Source: Calliphora vicina
Lineage: Eukaryota; Arthropoda; Insecta; Diptera; Calliphoridae
Reading direction: 5' to 3'
Assembly (NCBI RefSeq): GCF_958450345.1
Contig: NC_088784.1
Coordinates: 81,245,747 to 81,309,746 of the forward strand
DNA: 64,000 nt
Position numbers and translations under genes: made by a program. Within the stretch, counting starts at the first letter, position 1; every line of letters begins with the position of its first letter. The notes beneath the pieces are model-generated. The model worked only from the letters and a program-made list of their open reading frames with translations, was not told the origin of the DNA and made no database searches. Of the stretch, positions 34,528-46,744 are shown one piece after another.

Positions 34528-34889
34528 TAAAGATAGTTTTGACTATGAAATGTCCCATATATGTTTTATCAAAACCATTTTCCGCGGCACCAAACCAAAA
34601 TGTCAATTTTGTTCCTCTGTGTTATTGGTCGTTGGTTATTATTTTTTTAAACATATGTATATATATTATACTTTGTTAATTTTGTTTTGATCAAGTAATA
34701 TCTGAAAATTCATTTATAAACATATACTGATTTTTAATTGCAATTGGTTTTAAAAATTGTATAAAATAAAGAAGCATTTCCTTTATAAAATAAAATAAAT
34801 ATGTAAATATAAAATTGTAACTAAAAGAAGTTAAATATGTATATATAATCCAGTAATAGATAGCATAATTTTTAATATCTAATACCGAT

Positions 34890-35190
34890 TCCAAAGCATT
34901 CCATTACCAAAAGATGTTAACAATGTCTTTAAATTAGATTTGGATGGAGCCGATGAATTCATTATTAATTACAAACATGTTTTGGAAATTGATTCTGATT
35001 CTGATTCTATGAAAACTGAAGTACTAGTACTAGTTTAAACACTAATTCATCGAAAAACAATTAAACTTTGATATGATAAAATCCAAAATTGACAAGAATA
35101 TCTCTCCAAGCATTTACATACTTTTAGAAGTCACAATAAGCCTTACTATTAGTTCTGCTAGTTGCAGAATGGTTGTTGGTCCAAGGATAC
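34890..35190 (+). pseudogene. hAT transposase relic, C-terminal part
   Basis: The frame starting at 35073 reads NISPSIYILLEVTISLTISSASC, matching the hAT dimerisation region of the ZMYM1/DUF4371 class (LL..TLPVSSASCERSFS); the ERSFS part is lost. Upstream, VNNVFKLDLDGADEF and an EIDSDSDSM stretch may belong to the same protein. It continues the relic at 32513-33219 across the 1.3-kb insertion. Confidence 0.6.
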
Positions 35191-35470
35191 ATGTAGGATG
35201 TTGCCATAAGATCTGTGGTTATTTTTGCCTTATATCAGTTTCGTTAATCCGTTGTTGTACCAACAGATGATTGGTCTACTGTATGGTGCTGCCATCTGTT
35301 GTTGCCTAGAAACAACGCCCTCTGTATATTTGGTATTGGTGGTGGGGAACCTTGCTAATTTAACTCTTTGATTCTTACCTTTTTCCCCAGGAGGTGGCGG
35401 GCTGCCTGACCTTTACCACGAGGTCAGGGGTCTTCTTGGATGGATTGTTTAGAGGAGGGTTAATTTTTAA
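35191..35470. other. GC-richer island of unknown origin
   Basis: This stretch is noticeably richer in G and C than its surroundings. It contains CTGACCTTTACCACGAGGTCAG (a 7-bp hairpin stem) and TGCCATCTGTTGTTGCC. It could be a transposon or SINE fragment, or a small conserved RNA or exon. No long frame or clear splice-framed exon was found. Confidence 0.35.
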
Positions 35471-36024
35471 AAACTCGAAAACCATGATGAACATTTTTCG
35501 TCCTCACTGTATTAGATAATTCAGTTAAAATGCTGCTGTGTGATTCAATTATATTTTAATGAAAACCTTTGCAGGAACAGTTTCAACGATTAACGAAAAC
35601 ATTTAAATTTCCTCCAAACTCAGGTTGTTGCATTTTCTTTTAGTTTTTATTTTTATTAAAAAAAATCAAATATAGGAGTCCTCGGTAAGTTTGTTTAATC
35701 TCTATTAGTTATGTGGCCACCCCTGCTATAAACGAATACACCTTTCATTCAATGAAAAAAATAAATTTTCATGTGAAGAGAATTTTAAAAATTTAAAAAT
35801 ATTGTCCCATACTGACTGATGATTGACCACAATAACATGATGAATACAATTGCAAAATATTGACTACAAGTATTTTATATCGAACAGAGGGGTTGATTAA
35901 AATAGCAGTACTTACTGTTTTTGTTTATTATTCTTAAAATTAAGCAAAAAATATTAGGCTTAAAAATGCGGGATTTTTTAAAATGTTTACCTTTTTTAAA
36001 CATTTGTACAATTTAAATTTATTT
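35471..36024. other. AT-rich stretch without recognised features
   Basis: No coding content, transposon end or RNA gene was recognised. Confidence 0.4.
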
Positions 36025-37870
36025 ATAGTACTGACCATCGTAGCTATGATCTTTTTCCATTTCTCTGGCACTTATGAGGCCAAGAACTAATTAAGCCAAT
36101 ATCGAATATTCTGTCTCAGAGAGAAAGTTCTGCATCGATCGAAAAAAATGGGGCATGGTCTGGATTACAAACCGGTGGGGAAAAACTTCCAACTACTCCA
36201 TTTTAAACTCGGTTTAACATGATGACCGAGCATTACACAGTGGTATGAGAAAAAAAAAGAGGGAAATAAATCTGTAACTTCTAAACCCTTAATCCGATTT
36301 GAATGAAATTTGACATGCGCAAAAAGAAGAAGTGCTGCCGAGATCAAGTTTTAAACATGGGCCCACAAGAGGTGCGGCCAGGTTTCCCCAAAGTAGGACA
36401 CCTCGGGTATGTTCAATTTTTAAAACGATCCCATTTCTTTGGTTGTGTTCCGATTTTAAAACCATTACATATATAGAATCTCCTCTTAACTCCTCCTAAC
36501 GAATGTTTTAGTATGAAAAAGTGAAATATTTTTGAAGGACGGAGTTTCAAAGTAGCATACTTTTGAATCTAATTGAGATATTGACTTGAAATTTTTTGTA
36601 AGACCAAAAGTTAACCTTTCTAAACAAAAACATACAACTCGGAATAAATGTGGATCCTTTTCTAATATTTGCAATCCTATTAAAATTCTGATATAAATTT
36701 TAGTTTTGGAATCTCTCTCAATAAATATGTAATATGTAATAAAATCATTGTTTGTCAACAAAACTCAATGAAATTTTCAACGTTTTTTTATAATTGTCAT
36801 TTGAAATAACAAAATGTAAAAAAACTTGTCAAAAGATTAAAGGGAATCCCGCATTTCCTAAAAATTGGAGCGAAAATCCCAAAAATGGTATTTTTACAAT
36901 TTTGCCCATGCGTTCCACATTTCCTTCTGGACTGGGAAAATACTTTGGGGATAAATAAGGAACACATCGAAGTTTCTAAAACTGATTCCCGTGTTTTGAT
37001 CCCAGCTTTGGGATTTTAGAACATGTAGCCCAAAGTTGAAATTTTGATAAAAAATAGGTCACATTTCGAAAGACGCAGGGGCGACATACTCTAAAAATAG
37101 GACATGTTTTTTATACCAAAATTTTCTTCATTAAGATACCTTACAGAAAAATATAAAATTGTTATATGTTCTTAAAGAAAGTTTATTTTTAATAAAAAAA
37201 AGAGTTAAGTCACCTTTTCGGCCAAAAAACAGCAAAAATGAACTATTTTTTGAATACTTAAATTGAAAATCGTTTATTTTTGGATCCAAAATTGGTATTG
37301 CTCTGAAATCTTTTGTGTGTTCTTTGTAATTTAGTTGTCTAACCAACAAAAAAAATTCGAGTCCATTCGGTCCAAAAGTCCGACCTATATTTTTTAAAAA
37401 GCGAACCAAGGTATAGCAAAATTTTAAAATTTCAATTTAGAAATGCCTATATCTCGGAAATTATAAGAGATAAATAGCACACGCAAACATGTTTTTTCAA
37501 GACCTAGCCGAGGGCTTACCAAAAATATAAAAAACTTTAAAATCGGATGTAAAACTAAATAATAATCGTTTACATTACTTTTAGCTCCTATAGCGCCGCC
37601 CCTGGATCCTTTGTAGGGCCTATTTTAATAACTTAAACTCAAATGCCCCTTGCCTACGCCAAGTTTTATTCCGATCGGGCGAGTCGTTTAGAAATGCCAG
37701 ATTTATTTCCAAAAAATTTTGATTCTGCCCCACTGTGCACTGTTCATTGTCATAATGGAATATTACGGTTTCATGTCTGACCGCATATTCTGAACGTTTT
37801 TCAGCCAATGCTCATTTGAAAACGAATCAGTTGCATTCAATATAGGTTTCCTGTGATGGTGTGGTTAGAT
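36025..37870 (-). pseudogene. mariner transposase relic split by a 1.5-kb element
   Basis: The upper piece (37738-37870, minus) reads EKRSEYAVRHETVIFHYDNE, the mariner block around the second catalytic aspartate. The lower piece (36025-36235) resumes at NAR (mariner HDNARPHV), then WSSWKFFPT, CRTFSLRQNIRYWLN and PEKWKKIIATM. Together they cover the C-terminal half of the transposase with several stops. The insertion at 36236-37737 sits exactly within the HDNAR motif. Confidence 0.75.
36236..37737. mobile_element. 1502-bp CACAGTGG-ended element
   Basis: The left end CACAGTGGTATGAG and right end CTGCCCCACTGTG form short inverted repeats beginning with CACAGTG. Flanking 5-mers are CATTA and CACTG; the mariner coding on both sides shares an AATG, so a degraded 5-bp duplication is plausible but unproven. 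The interior is non-coding and shares blocks with 20.64-21.07, 46.75-47.73, 51.9-52.3 and 63.5-64 kb. A CACAGTG start with a possible 5-bp duplication would suit Transib, but no transposase is present. Confidence 0.65.
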
Positions 37871-37889
37871 TTCAAACATTGTAAATCCC

Positions 37890-38275
37890 GATTTTTTAAG
37901 TCATACACCCAATATTTGTACATAATAGTTACTTGTGGATAAATTTGTTTAGATAACTATATAAATCACGCATTTATGACCGATGACTTGGGTAAACATT
38001 TGAATGGGGGCTAGGTGAAAAAATATAGCTATTATTACCAGTCTTAATAGACTTCGTACTTATGCTGAAAATAATACATGTGACAAATTATATTGAAATA
38101 TTTTCAAATGGAAACCTGTACTTGCACACAATATTTAACAGCCAGTGAGCCAGCCAGACGGACGGACATCACCAAATCTACTCAGAATGAGTCAATCGGT
38201 ATACTTTAAGGTGGACTGGTATTTTTGGGCTTTATAAACATCAGCACAAACGCATATTAAAATATTGAATACCAA
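37890..38275 (+). repeat. INE-like repeat, subfamily II, partial
   Basis: It reads as the reverse of the copies at 31.5 and 53.2 kb: GAATGGGGGCTAGGTGAAA, the GCCAGCCAGACGGACGGACA core, then GGTATACTTTAAGGTGG and AAACGCATAT. The AACAAGTAAGA end is missing. Confidence 0.6.
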
Positions 38276-38284
38276 TTCTATATG

Positions 38285-39155
38285 AAACTAGCTGACCCGG
38301 TGCGCTTCGCCACCCCAATTAGAAGAAAGAAATACTACTATTAAGTCTCGGGTCCATATAATCTTTATTTCATGTTTCTAAATTCATTGGTGAAGAAATT
38401 ACTAAAAGTACCATTCGAATAAAGAAATAGTACCAAAAAGTCTCCCCCTAGAATTCTCACTCACTTAGGACCATGTATGCTTAATTTCATATTTCTAAGT
38501 CCATTATTATAGAAAATTAAAAAAAGTACCGTTATAATAAAAAAAGTGCCATGAAGTATCCGCTTGAATTTTGGGTGGGAGCTCATAGTAAAATATTCGA
38601 ATGTCTATGTCAAATTATAGAAAAACATATTTTATGAAAAAGTACCAAAAATAAGCACAATTTTTATCCCTTAAGGGTTCGAATTTCCAAAAAGTACCAA
38701 ACTTATATCTTTTATTTTTTGATAAGTAAAGAATACGATTTAAATTTTGTTTCTATGTTTATTGGTTTAAAAGATACATAAGTTGCCAAAAAAGTACCAA
38801 AATACAGTTTTTACCCGTTTACTCCCCTAAGAGGTTCGAATTTCGAAAAAGTACGAAGCACCTGTCAGCTTATTTTTTAAATGGAGTAACATGCAATTTC
38901 AGGTTTTTTTGTATCTTTATTAGTTTTGAAGATATAAGATTACCGGATTTACATGTGTTTACCCTTTTTTACCCCCTAAACTTTCGAATTTCCAAAAATC
39001 CCTTCTTAGTGGATCGTTTTGGGAAGGGAGGAACCCACAGTTAAAATTTCATGATTCTAGCTTCAGTCGTTTGGGCTGTGGGATGATGAATCAGTCAGTC
39101 ATTCAGTCAGTCAGTCAGTCAGTCAGTAACGTTACTCTTTTATATATATAGATTA
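38285..39155. repeat. modular repeat with TCAG tail and TATATATATAGATTA end
   Basis: It starts CTAGCTGACCCGGTGCGCTT. Three or four modules of about 110-120 bp follow, each carrying GGTTCGAATTTCCAAAAAGT or close variants with GTACCAAA. It closes with TTAGTGGATCG, (AGTC)n near 39100-39126 and CTTTTATATATATAGATTA. This layout resembles widespread arthropod repeats with a TCAG microsatellite near one end. The class (non-LTR 3' end, SINE or Helitron-like) is unresolved. Confidence 0.6.
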
Positions 39156-40295
39156 CTCACTAAACGAACTGCTACATTTTCTCCCCTTTCTGTACTCTAT
39201 AAAAATATTTTTTGATCGAGAAATGTTTTTTGTGATGATACGAATGCAAACTCTATGATTGTTTTTAACAGTATTGTTGTTCATTATTGTTGAGTTCCTA
39301 TGAGTATTTTGTTTTGTTTTATTTTATTTTTATTATTTTATTCAATTCTCCATTCAATCCTTTATGTATTCATATCGGAATATGAGCAGGTGTGTGTGGT
39401 TTTTGCGTTTGATATTTTATGAAATGTTTTGTTCAATATTTAAAATCCCTTGTTTTTGTTGTTGTTGCATTTTGATGATGATGTTGTTATTTTATTGTTT
39501 TTGTTAAAGAATTTTCGATCAACATCCATCTATGGAGAATTGTATTTGTGCAATTGACCAAATATACAATTCGATAATAAAAATTATTGTGGTTTTCTAT
39601 GGACACGCATTGTACTCGTATTCAGTTGTGGTGTGTGTGTGTTGCATTTTTCAACATAAAGCTCATGAGAGTGATGAAATTTGGAATTGTTTGCAAAATA
39701 AAAATGATGTAGAAAAAAAACAACTACATTTTCATGATTGTCGAGACATTAAAAATCATAATTGTGTTAGTGTATGAAAAAAATAAAATAAAATAAAAAA
39801 TATTTATGCTGTTATATTGTTCATAATTTTAATTGTTAAGGATAAATATGAAAATAGCTAAATATTTCTATATCTATGTATGTACATTTGGTTAAACTTT
39901 ATTTTGCTCTTTTTCGATTTTCGCTAGTTCGAGGTAAAAAATTGGTCATCGTGATCTAAAACTCAATTTTATAATTAGAGAATTGAACTTTTGAAGGAAT
40001 ATGATTTCAAAGAAATTAAAATTTAACGATCAAAAAGTAAACAAATTTCATATCGCAGAAACTCAATCTACGGAAAATTTGTCCTCATGAAACCGCAAGT
40101 TTAAAATCAAATCCTATCTTGCGCATTTCGTCTTTTATACAATAAAAAAAAAATGATTAAAAAAAATAAATACTGAAATATCATTGGAAAATTTCTTAGA
40201 ATTTTCCGTAGAATGCGTTTTTCAACAGTTTGTAATAAACAATCTAATAATTATGCACCAAATATATTAGGCTTATATCTTTATTACTTTTTTGT
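39156..40295. other. AT-rich stretch with TTG low complexity; no gene seen
   Basis: TTGTTGTTG and GATGATGATG patches occur near 39470-39490. The 81-codon frame at 39532-39777 has no domain character. No transposon ends were recognised, so this may be host sequence. Confidence 0.4.
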
Positions 40296-40299
40296 CCAG

Positions 40300-40545
40300 G
40301 GACATTCAAAGTTTTATTTTAAATTTCAGCTCATTTGAATCATAAATGGATTTTTTAAAAATTTGAGACCCAAGGTGAACTTGAGGGTCCACGCTCTGGT
40401 CCCCATTACTCCTAGGAAGATGAACAACTACAAATCAACACGAAAACACCTCAGCTCCAACCATGTGATATTTCGTAATAATATCCCCTATAGTTCCCGA
40501 GATACCCAATTATTACCAATCAAAATACTTTTTTGAACCACTGTG
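40300..40545. repeat. right end of a CACAGTGG-ended element
   Basis: It matches 21760-21996 closely: GGTCCCCATTACTCCTAGGA, CACCTCAGCTCCAACCATGT, TAGTTCCCGAGATAC and the end GAACCACTGTG. The left end was not found. Confidence 0.6.
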
Positions 40546-40994
40546 TGGCGTGGCAAAATGAAATGTTTATCAAAATAAAAAAGGGTTATTGTACAAATGT
40601 TGATCGACCTTTTCTTCAATTCTTATAGATAGTTTATTTAGTTTCCTATATACAAGTTTACATGGTCAGTGATTGTAGTAAAAAAAAATTGGTAAAAAAA
40701 TAAAAAAATAAATTTTGTCCAAAAAATGTTTATCTCAACAAAAAAATTTCTTTTTTAATTGGAGAAATAAATATGTACTTTTTTCCCAACGATCAAACAA
40801 TGACAATTTTCATTAGGATGGTTGACATCAATCTAAAAATTTTAATTCACAGTGGTGTAGTCTTTTATATTATCAATTGATGATAAACAATTATGCTTTG
40901 AAATCTATTAAAATAATACTTATAATAACTCTCCGCATTCCACTTTTAATAAAAATGAAGGTATTATTCAAATAAAATTTGTTTTCGAAGGGCA

Positions 40995-41900
40995 TATACG
41001 TCTAGAGCCGCAGAAACGGGAAAATAACGAGAATCATGACTTCAGCAAATGTGTTGCAGTGCATCTTCATCGAGTGCTGTAGAGACACCAATCGCTCCCG
41101 AAAAGATCGATGAAGAGAAAGATTCGATTTAAAGTTGCCAGCATTTTATTACAATAATTATGATTCCTGTATCACAAGGACGTAATCATTGGCACAATGA
41201 ACAAAAATTGCTCACATTACAACGTTTTGGAGTTCCCTAATGAATCCTCGGGAATGTGCTCTTCGAACAGTAAAGTTATTCCGCTACCAGTTATTGAGCC
41301 GCCTAAGCTGCTTCTAAGTTACATTTCCGCCGCCAATCCTATTCAAAGCACTTCCTTCTAAATATCCAAAAGTGCAACTCATGCTTTCAAATGACGTCAG
41401 CTTCACCTTTAAAGGTCAAGGCCAAATGTACCACAGAATTATATCCCGCTTCCCAATGATGATGCGAAGTTCCTTCAAATTTATGCGAATATGCGTGTGT
41501 ATTTGCTGAAATACCCTTCTGCCGAAACATTCTCAAAAAAATTGTATGAAATGGAAATGGAAAAAATTCCAATTGATCCCGTCACAAATGAGATATCGTT
41601 TCCGAACTTCTGCCAAATGCAAATGAATATTCAACCCGTTGTCGGCAATATATTTCCAAGTCTTACAACCAACTACAAAAATTCGGAATGGCTGTGGGAA
41701 CGTGCAATTTTGGCACCAACAAATTATGATGTTAACAAGCTCAGTGAGCAAATACAATTGAAACTGCCTGGTGAAACAATAAAATACAAATCGATTGATA
41801 CAGAAATGAACGAAGAACAAGTCGTGGATTATCCTACTGAATTGTTTATTCATTGGCACCAGCTGGACTGCCACCACAGTATTATCATTGAAGGTTGATC
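40995..41900 (+). pseudogene. Helitron Rep/helicase relic with large internal deletion
   Basis: Pieces in Helitron order: RAAETG then RES and AVETPIAPEKIDEEKDS (N-terminal ETP-type region, about 40998-41120); NKNCSHYNVLEFPNESSGMC (about 41200-41260), the CxHC-type region before the Rep domain; TFKGQGQMYHRII and LPNDDAKFLQIYA (about 41400-41490). The text then jumps to NMRVYLLKYPSAETFSKKLY and continues KIPIDPVTNEISFPNFC, ERAILAPTNYDVNKL and YKSIDTEMNEEQVVDYPTE, the C-terminal Pif1-like helicase region. Nearly all of Rep and the Walker motifs are gone. The last open frame is 41491-41898. This supports Helitron activity in the lineage that carries the INE-like repeats. Confidence 0.78.
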
Positions 41901-41995
41901 ATTGACTTTGTCCGGTACTGTATCAACTTTCGAAATCGAGATGCAATATAAAACAGATGTTTTCTAAGGGACCGGGTTCATCTAGTGAGAAATAA

Positions 41996-42565
41996 AAACA
42001 AGTAAGAGAGATATCTTAGATAGATTTTTTTTAAAATATTTTTTATGTAAACAAAATTTTTTTTTTTTTTTTCGAAATTTTTTTATAAAAAAGTTTTTTT
42101 TTAATTTTTTCATTTCGAAATAATTTTTTTAATTTATGACAAAAAAATTTTTGATGAAAAAAAATTCGGGTTAAAAAATATTTTTCCCGATTTTGACCCA
42201 TTGCAATGCATTGTACCCAACTTACTATAGCTTTATATACATCGTTGCAATGCACTTTAAAATATCTATCATTAGATATCCATATTGTCTATATTAATCA
42301 CTTAGTAAATAGATATAGATCAAAAATAGGCCAAACATCTAGGTTTCCCTTATATCTCAGCCATTTGTGGGCCGATTTTGTCGATTTTAAATAGCAACCG
42401 AGCCGGAAGTATTCCCGATATATTGATGTATGAATCATGTGTGTAAGTTATTTAGGGGCTACGGAAAGTTGATTTCAACATACAGACGGACATTGCTATA
42501 TCGACTTCGCTATCTATAACGATCCACAATATATATACTTTGTGGGGTCGCAAATGAAAAATAAA
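41996..42565 (+). repeat. INE-like repeat, subfamily I
   Basis: It starts AACAAGTAAGAGAGATATC, with T runs, TTTTGACCCATTGCAATG, an ACATACAGACGGACATTGC core and end TATATACTTTGTGGGGTCG. It lies about 95 bp downstream of the Helitron helicase relic. The GGGTATAA end is missing. Confidence 0.75.
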
Positions 42566-44150
42566 AATAATTTAAGTATAATTATAATTTGTGTGGAAAA
42601 CAAAAACAATTCTTTGAAGTTTTTTATGGTTTGTTTTCTTTTTCCATTTAAAACTATCACTTGGAAAATTTAGAAAATAATTCCCTTCATTTTATGTTCC
42701 CGATTTGCTGCAACTACTGTGAATGTTTGGACAGCAAAAGCAACAGTTTTTTTTTTAAATTTTAGTTAATTTAAATATTGAAAATGTTACTGTGATGAAA
42801 TTAAGCTATTTTTATTTTCATTTCTATTGCAGATACCATCACATAGTAAAACTATAGCAAATAATTTAATTTTTGTTTTATATGTATGTAGGTATAGAAA
42901 ATAGTTGAGCAATTTTAAACGCTACTTCAATTTCAATTTTGAATTTGCGTTTTTTAGTTTTTAATGAGAAATACTAAATTCCTACTTGTTACTATGATGC
43001 GTATGAGTAATATATAATTTATTATCAAATAAATATTCCTAATACTCAAGTATAAACTGTGAAATCTAGAAATCTAAATTAAAAATATATATTAAAATTT
43101 AATGTAAATTAAATTGTTTGCAATTAGTATTGGCAAAAGGCTGCCATGTTAAAAGCATTTATTTGTTACTCACAATTGAAGTGAAATATTAAGCTAATAC
43201 CACAAAATTTAAATGAATTTTATTACAAGTGCCTTTTGAAAGTCTGCATAAACACATATTAAAATTGATTTCATTTCATTTTATTATATTCTACTGGTAA
43301 ATTCTCACCACATTATCATTTAACTACATGTGATGGTTGTTGATATCTTTCATATTCAACAAAAAAAAAAATGTTTTTTGCGGTTTAATTTAGCACAACG
43401 TTGATGGTTTTTAATTATAAATTATTAAATTTTTGTTGACAAGTTTAGTTGAAATAAAGCAGCAACACAAAAATTCTGAACAATGCACACGTTAAATGAC
43501 AGCAGGTTTTTTTTTTGTGCAGCCACCAGAGTTTTTGCATGCATGCAAGTTATAAATTTATCAAGAGATCATTCATTATAAAATTTCAGTTGAATCACAG
43601 TCACTTGTGTTTTTTGTGCTGTCTGGTTTTATTTTTTGTTACCTCTAGTTAAATTATTAATAAAGTTGCATTATGAATATTTGATTAACTTATAAAAAAA
43701 ATGCATATAGCCATTGGCATTATAAATTGTGGTTAAAAGCGTTAGTTAAATATAATGAAGGTAAAAACAAATTAATTTATAAAAAAATTGAGGTTGGCAG
43801 TAAGCGGATTGGTAAATGTTTAAATAAAATTAAAATAGTAACTACTGGCATCTCTTATTGATCATTGTTCTGTAGTAGTCATGGTATTTGTGTTCTAAAC
43901 TTTATTTTTAATGTCATTTCTATTATACATAGTTTTTTGTTGTAGGGTGCCATGAATATATTTTAATTTAAATCTACCGGAAGCTATTTAACTTCCGGTT
44001 ATTGGATAATTTCATAAAATGTCACAAAAACACACAAAAATGCAGTTTATTTAAAAGAGAATTCTAAAGGAATGTAATGGAATGCATACATTACGAGTGC
44101 TTTAAGTAGTAATAAATAGTTTCACATTTTCTTTCACTAGAATCCTATTA
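42566..44150. other. AT-rich stretch without recognised features
   Basis: About 1.6 kb of low-GC DNA with no long frame, repeat terminus or RNA gene recognised. It is one of the longest feature-free stretches and may be host sequence. Confidence 0.4.
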
Positions 44151-45314
<1,164 letters not shown>

Positions 45315-45375
45315 GAGAACTTCTTAAAGGTAATTCAACACAAATTCCTTATAAATTTTTCTCTTTTTAAGAGAG

Positions 45376-45450
45376 AAGAATGTTTAGTAGGGTGATCGAC
45401 CCGGTTTTTAATAACCGGTTATAACCGGTTTTTTTGTTTAAGTCGGTTTC
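45376..45450. repeat. AACCGGTT palindromic cluster, possible transposon end
   Basis: AGGGTGATCGACCCGGTTTT is followed by ATAACCGGTTATAACCGGTT and further GGTTTCGG words. AGGG starts with palindromic subterminal repeats are seen at some hAT ends. No partner end was found. Confidence 0.3.
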
Positions 45451-45702
45451 GGTTTTTTGAAAAGCTCACATTTCGAATATCCAACTATTTTAGAAGACTT
45501 TTTATATTTAGACTAATGTCACAAGCGATCTGGAAAACTTGAAAACTTACTCAATGCCTTGTTAACTAAAAACTGTGTTTTATTCCTAAGAGATGATTTT
45601 AACCTTAATAAGGTCATCAAATCTTCGGGTCAAATTAGACCCAAAGAGAAAACAGATTTTTTTGCCAAATGAAAGTCATAAAATATCACAAAAAAAATAC
45701 AT

Positions 45703-45969
45703 TTGGTCTATTCACAAGGTCTCTTATCAGTCATATTGTCATAATGTCCTAATATATCATGACTTGGCGGCTTGGCTTAACCGACTCTTAGGCAGTCGGC
45801 GCAGGTATCTGCTGGTTGGTTACAATAACACAATAAACATAGTAGTATTATAGCATACATAGTAGTATTATTTTAGTATATTTTTTGCTTGAAAATCAAT
45901 AAAAACCATTGTGAAATATTAGGACATTATGACAATATGACATGATAAGTGATTTTGTGAATTGACCAA
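45703..45969. mobile_element. 267-bp MITE, second copy of the 14999 family
   Basis: The ends match the 255-bp element: TTGGTCTATTCACAAGGTC at the left and GTGAATTGACCAA at the right, with CATATTGTCATAATGTCC inside each arm. The GC-richer middle (TAGGCAGTCGGCGCAGGTAT) is the reverse complement of the other copy's centre, so it is inserted in the opposite orientation. Confidence 0.82.
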
Positions 45970-46744
45970 TTATGTGTAACAAAAATTTAAGAATTTTGCT
46001 CCCGGTCAAATATGAACCAAAGACCTTAAGTATAAACAATTTTATAGATAATTTTTTGGCAAATTTGTTTTTCTAAAAACCTAACTACGCCATTGACATT
46101 TGAGATTAAATAAAATTTCAAAAATATCAACCACTCACTCAAATTTGAAGGTTAAAAGAAGTAATCAAAATTAGAACTAAAAACAATTTAAGCGTTATAA
46201 AAAGACTTATTTTTGTTATTAGAATACGTGTATGTATATTCCTTATCATAATTATATGATCTCTTTATTGTTTTATGTTTTTCCATGAACCTCTGCGAAC
46301 CTCTGAATCTTGACGCGATGCAGAGGCTTAAGTGCAAGGAGCCATTGAGGTCGGTTTCTAAAAAATGTCGAAGAATCGATCACACTAATGCAGCGAACTG
46401 CAGTGAGCTCTCAAATGAGCTCTCTTGTTTTTGTTTTCACATGTACGCAAGCACACACATTGTATAAAAACAGGCAGTCTCGCATGAGCATTGATAGAAG
46501 CAGGTTGTGTTACGCTTTTATGTTGGTTTATTTCATTATTTCAGCTATTTGTTTTTGCCAGAGAATAATTCTCAACTCATACAACTACAATATCTAAAAA
46601 CTGTAGTGGTGTGAGTTTGCATTTCGCTGCACTAATGTTTACTATGTTCTGCGGTGCGTATGATAAATATAAAGCATTAATTAAATAAATATTATTCATA
46701 CGTACTGTAGGTTTATTAAAGGCCCAGTTGTATTTAAAAAAAAA
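45970..46744. other. promoter-like patch in otherwise plain DNA
   Basis: The segment 46280-46560 has more balanced composition, paired GAGCTC words (CAGTGAGCTCTCAAATGAGC) and a TATA-like TATAAAAACAGGCAG near 46463. It could be a promoter or a fragment of a retrotransposon LTR. No matching LTR ends or downstream gene was identified, and the short frames here are not convincing. Confidence 0.25.

Noticed and set aside
38285..39155. A CRISPR-like array, because of regularly repeated modules
   Set aside because: The modules are over 100 bp and diverged, with no short constant repeat and unique spacers; the DNA is clearly insect.
41533..41877. A 114-codon minus-strand frame
   Set aside because: It is antisense to the Helitron helicase fragment, which matches its family on the plus strand.
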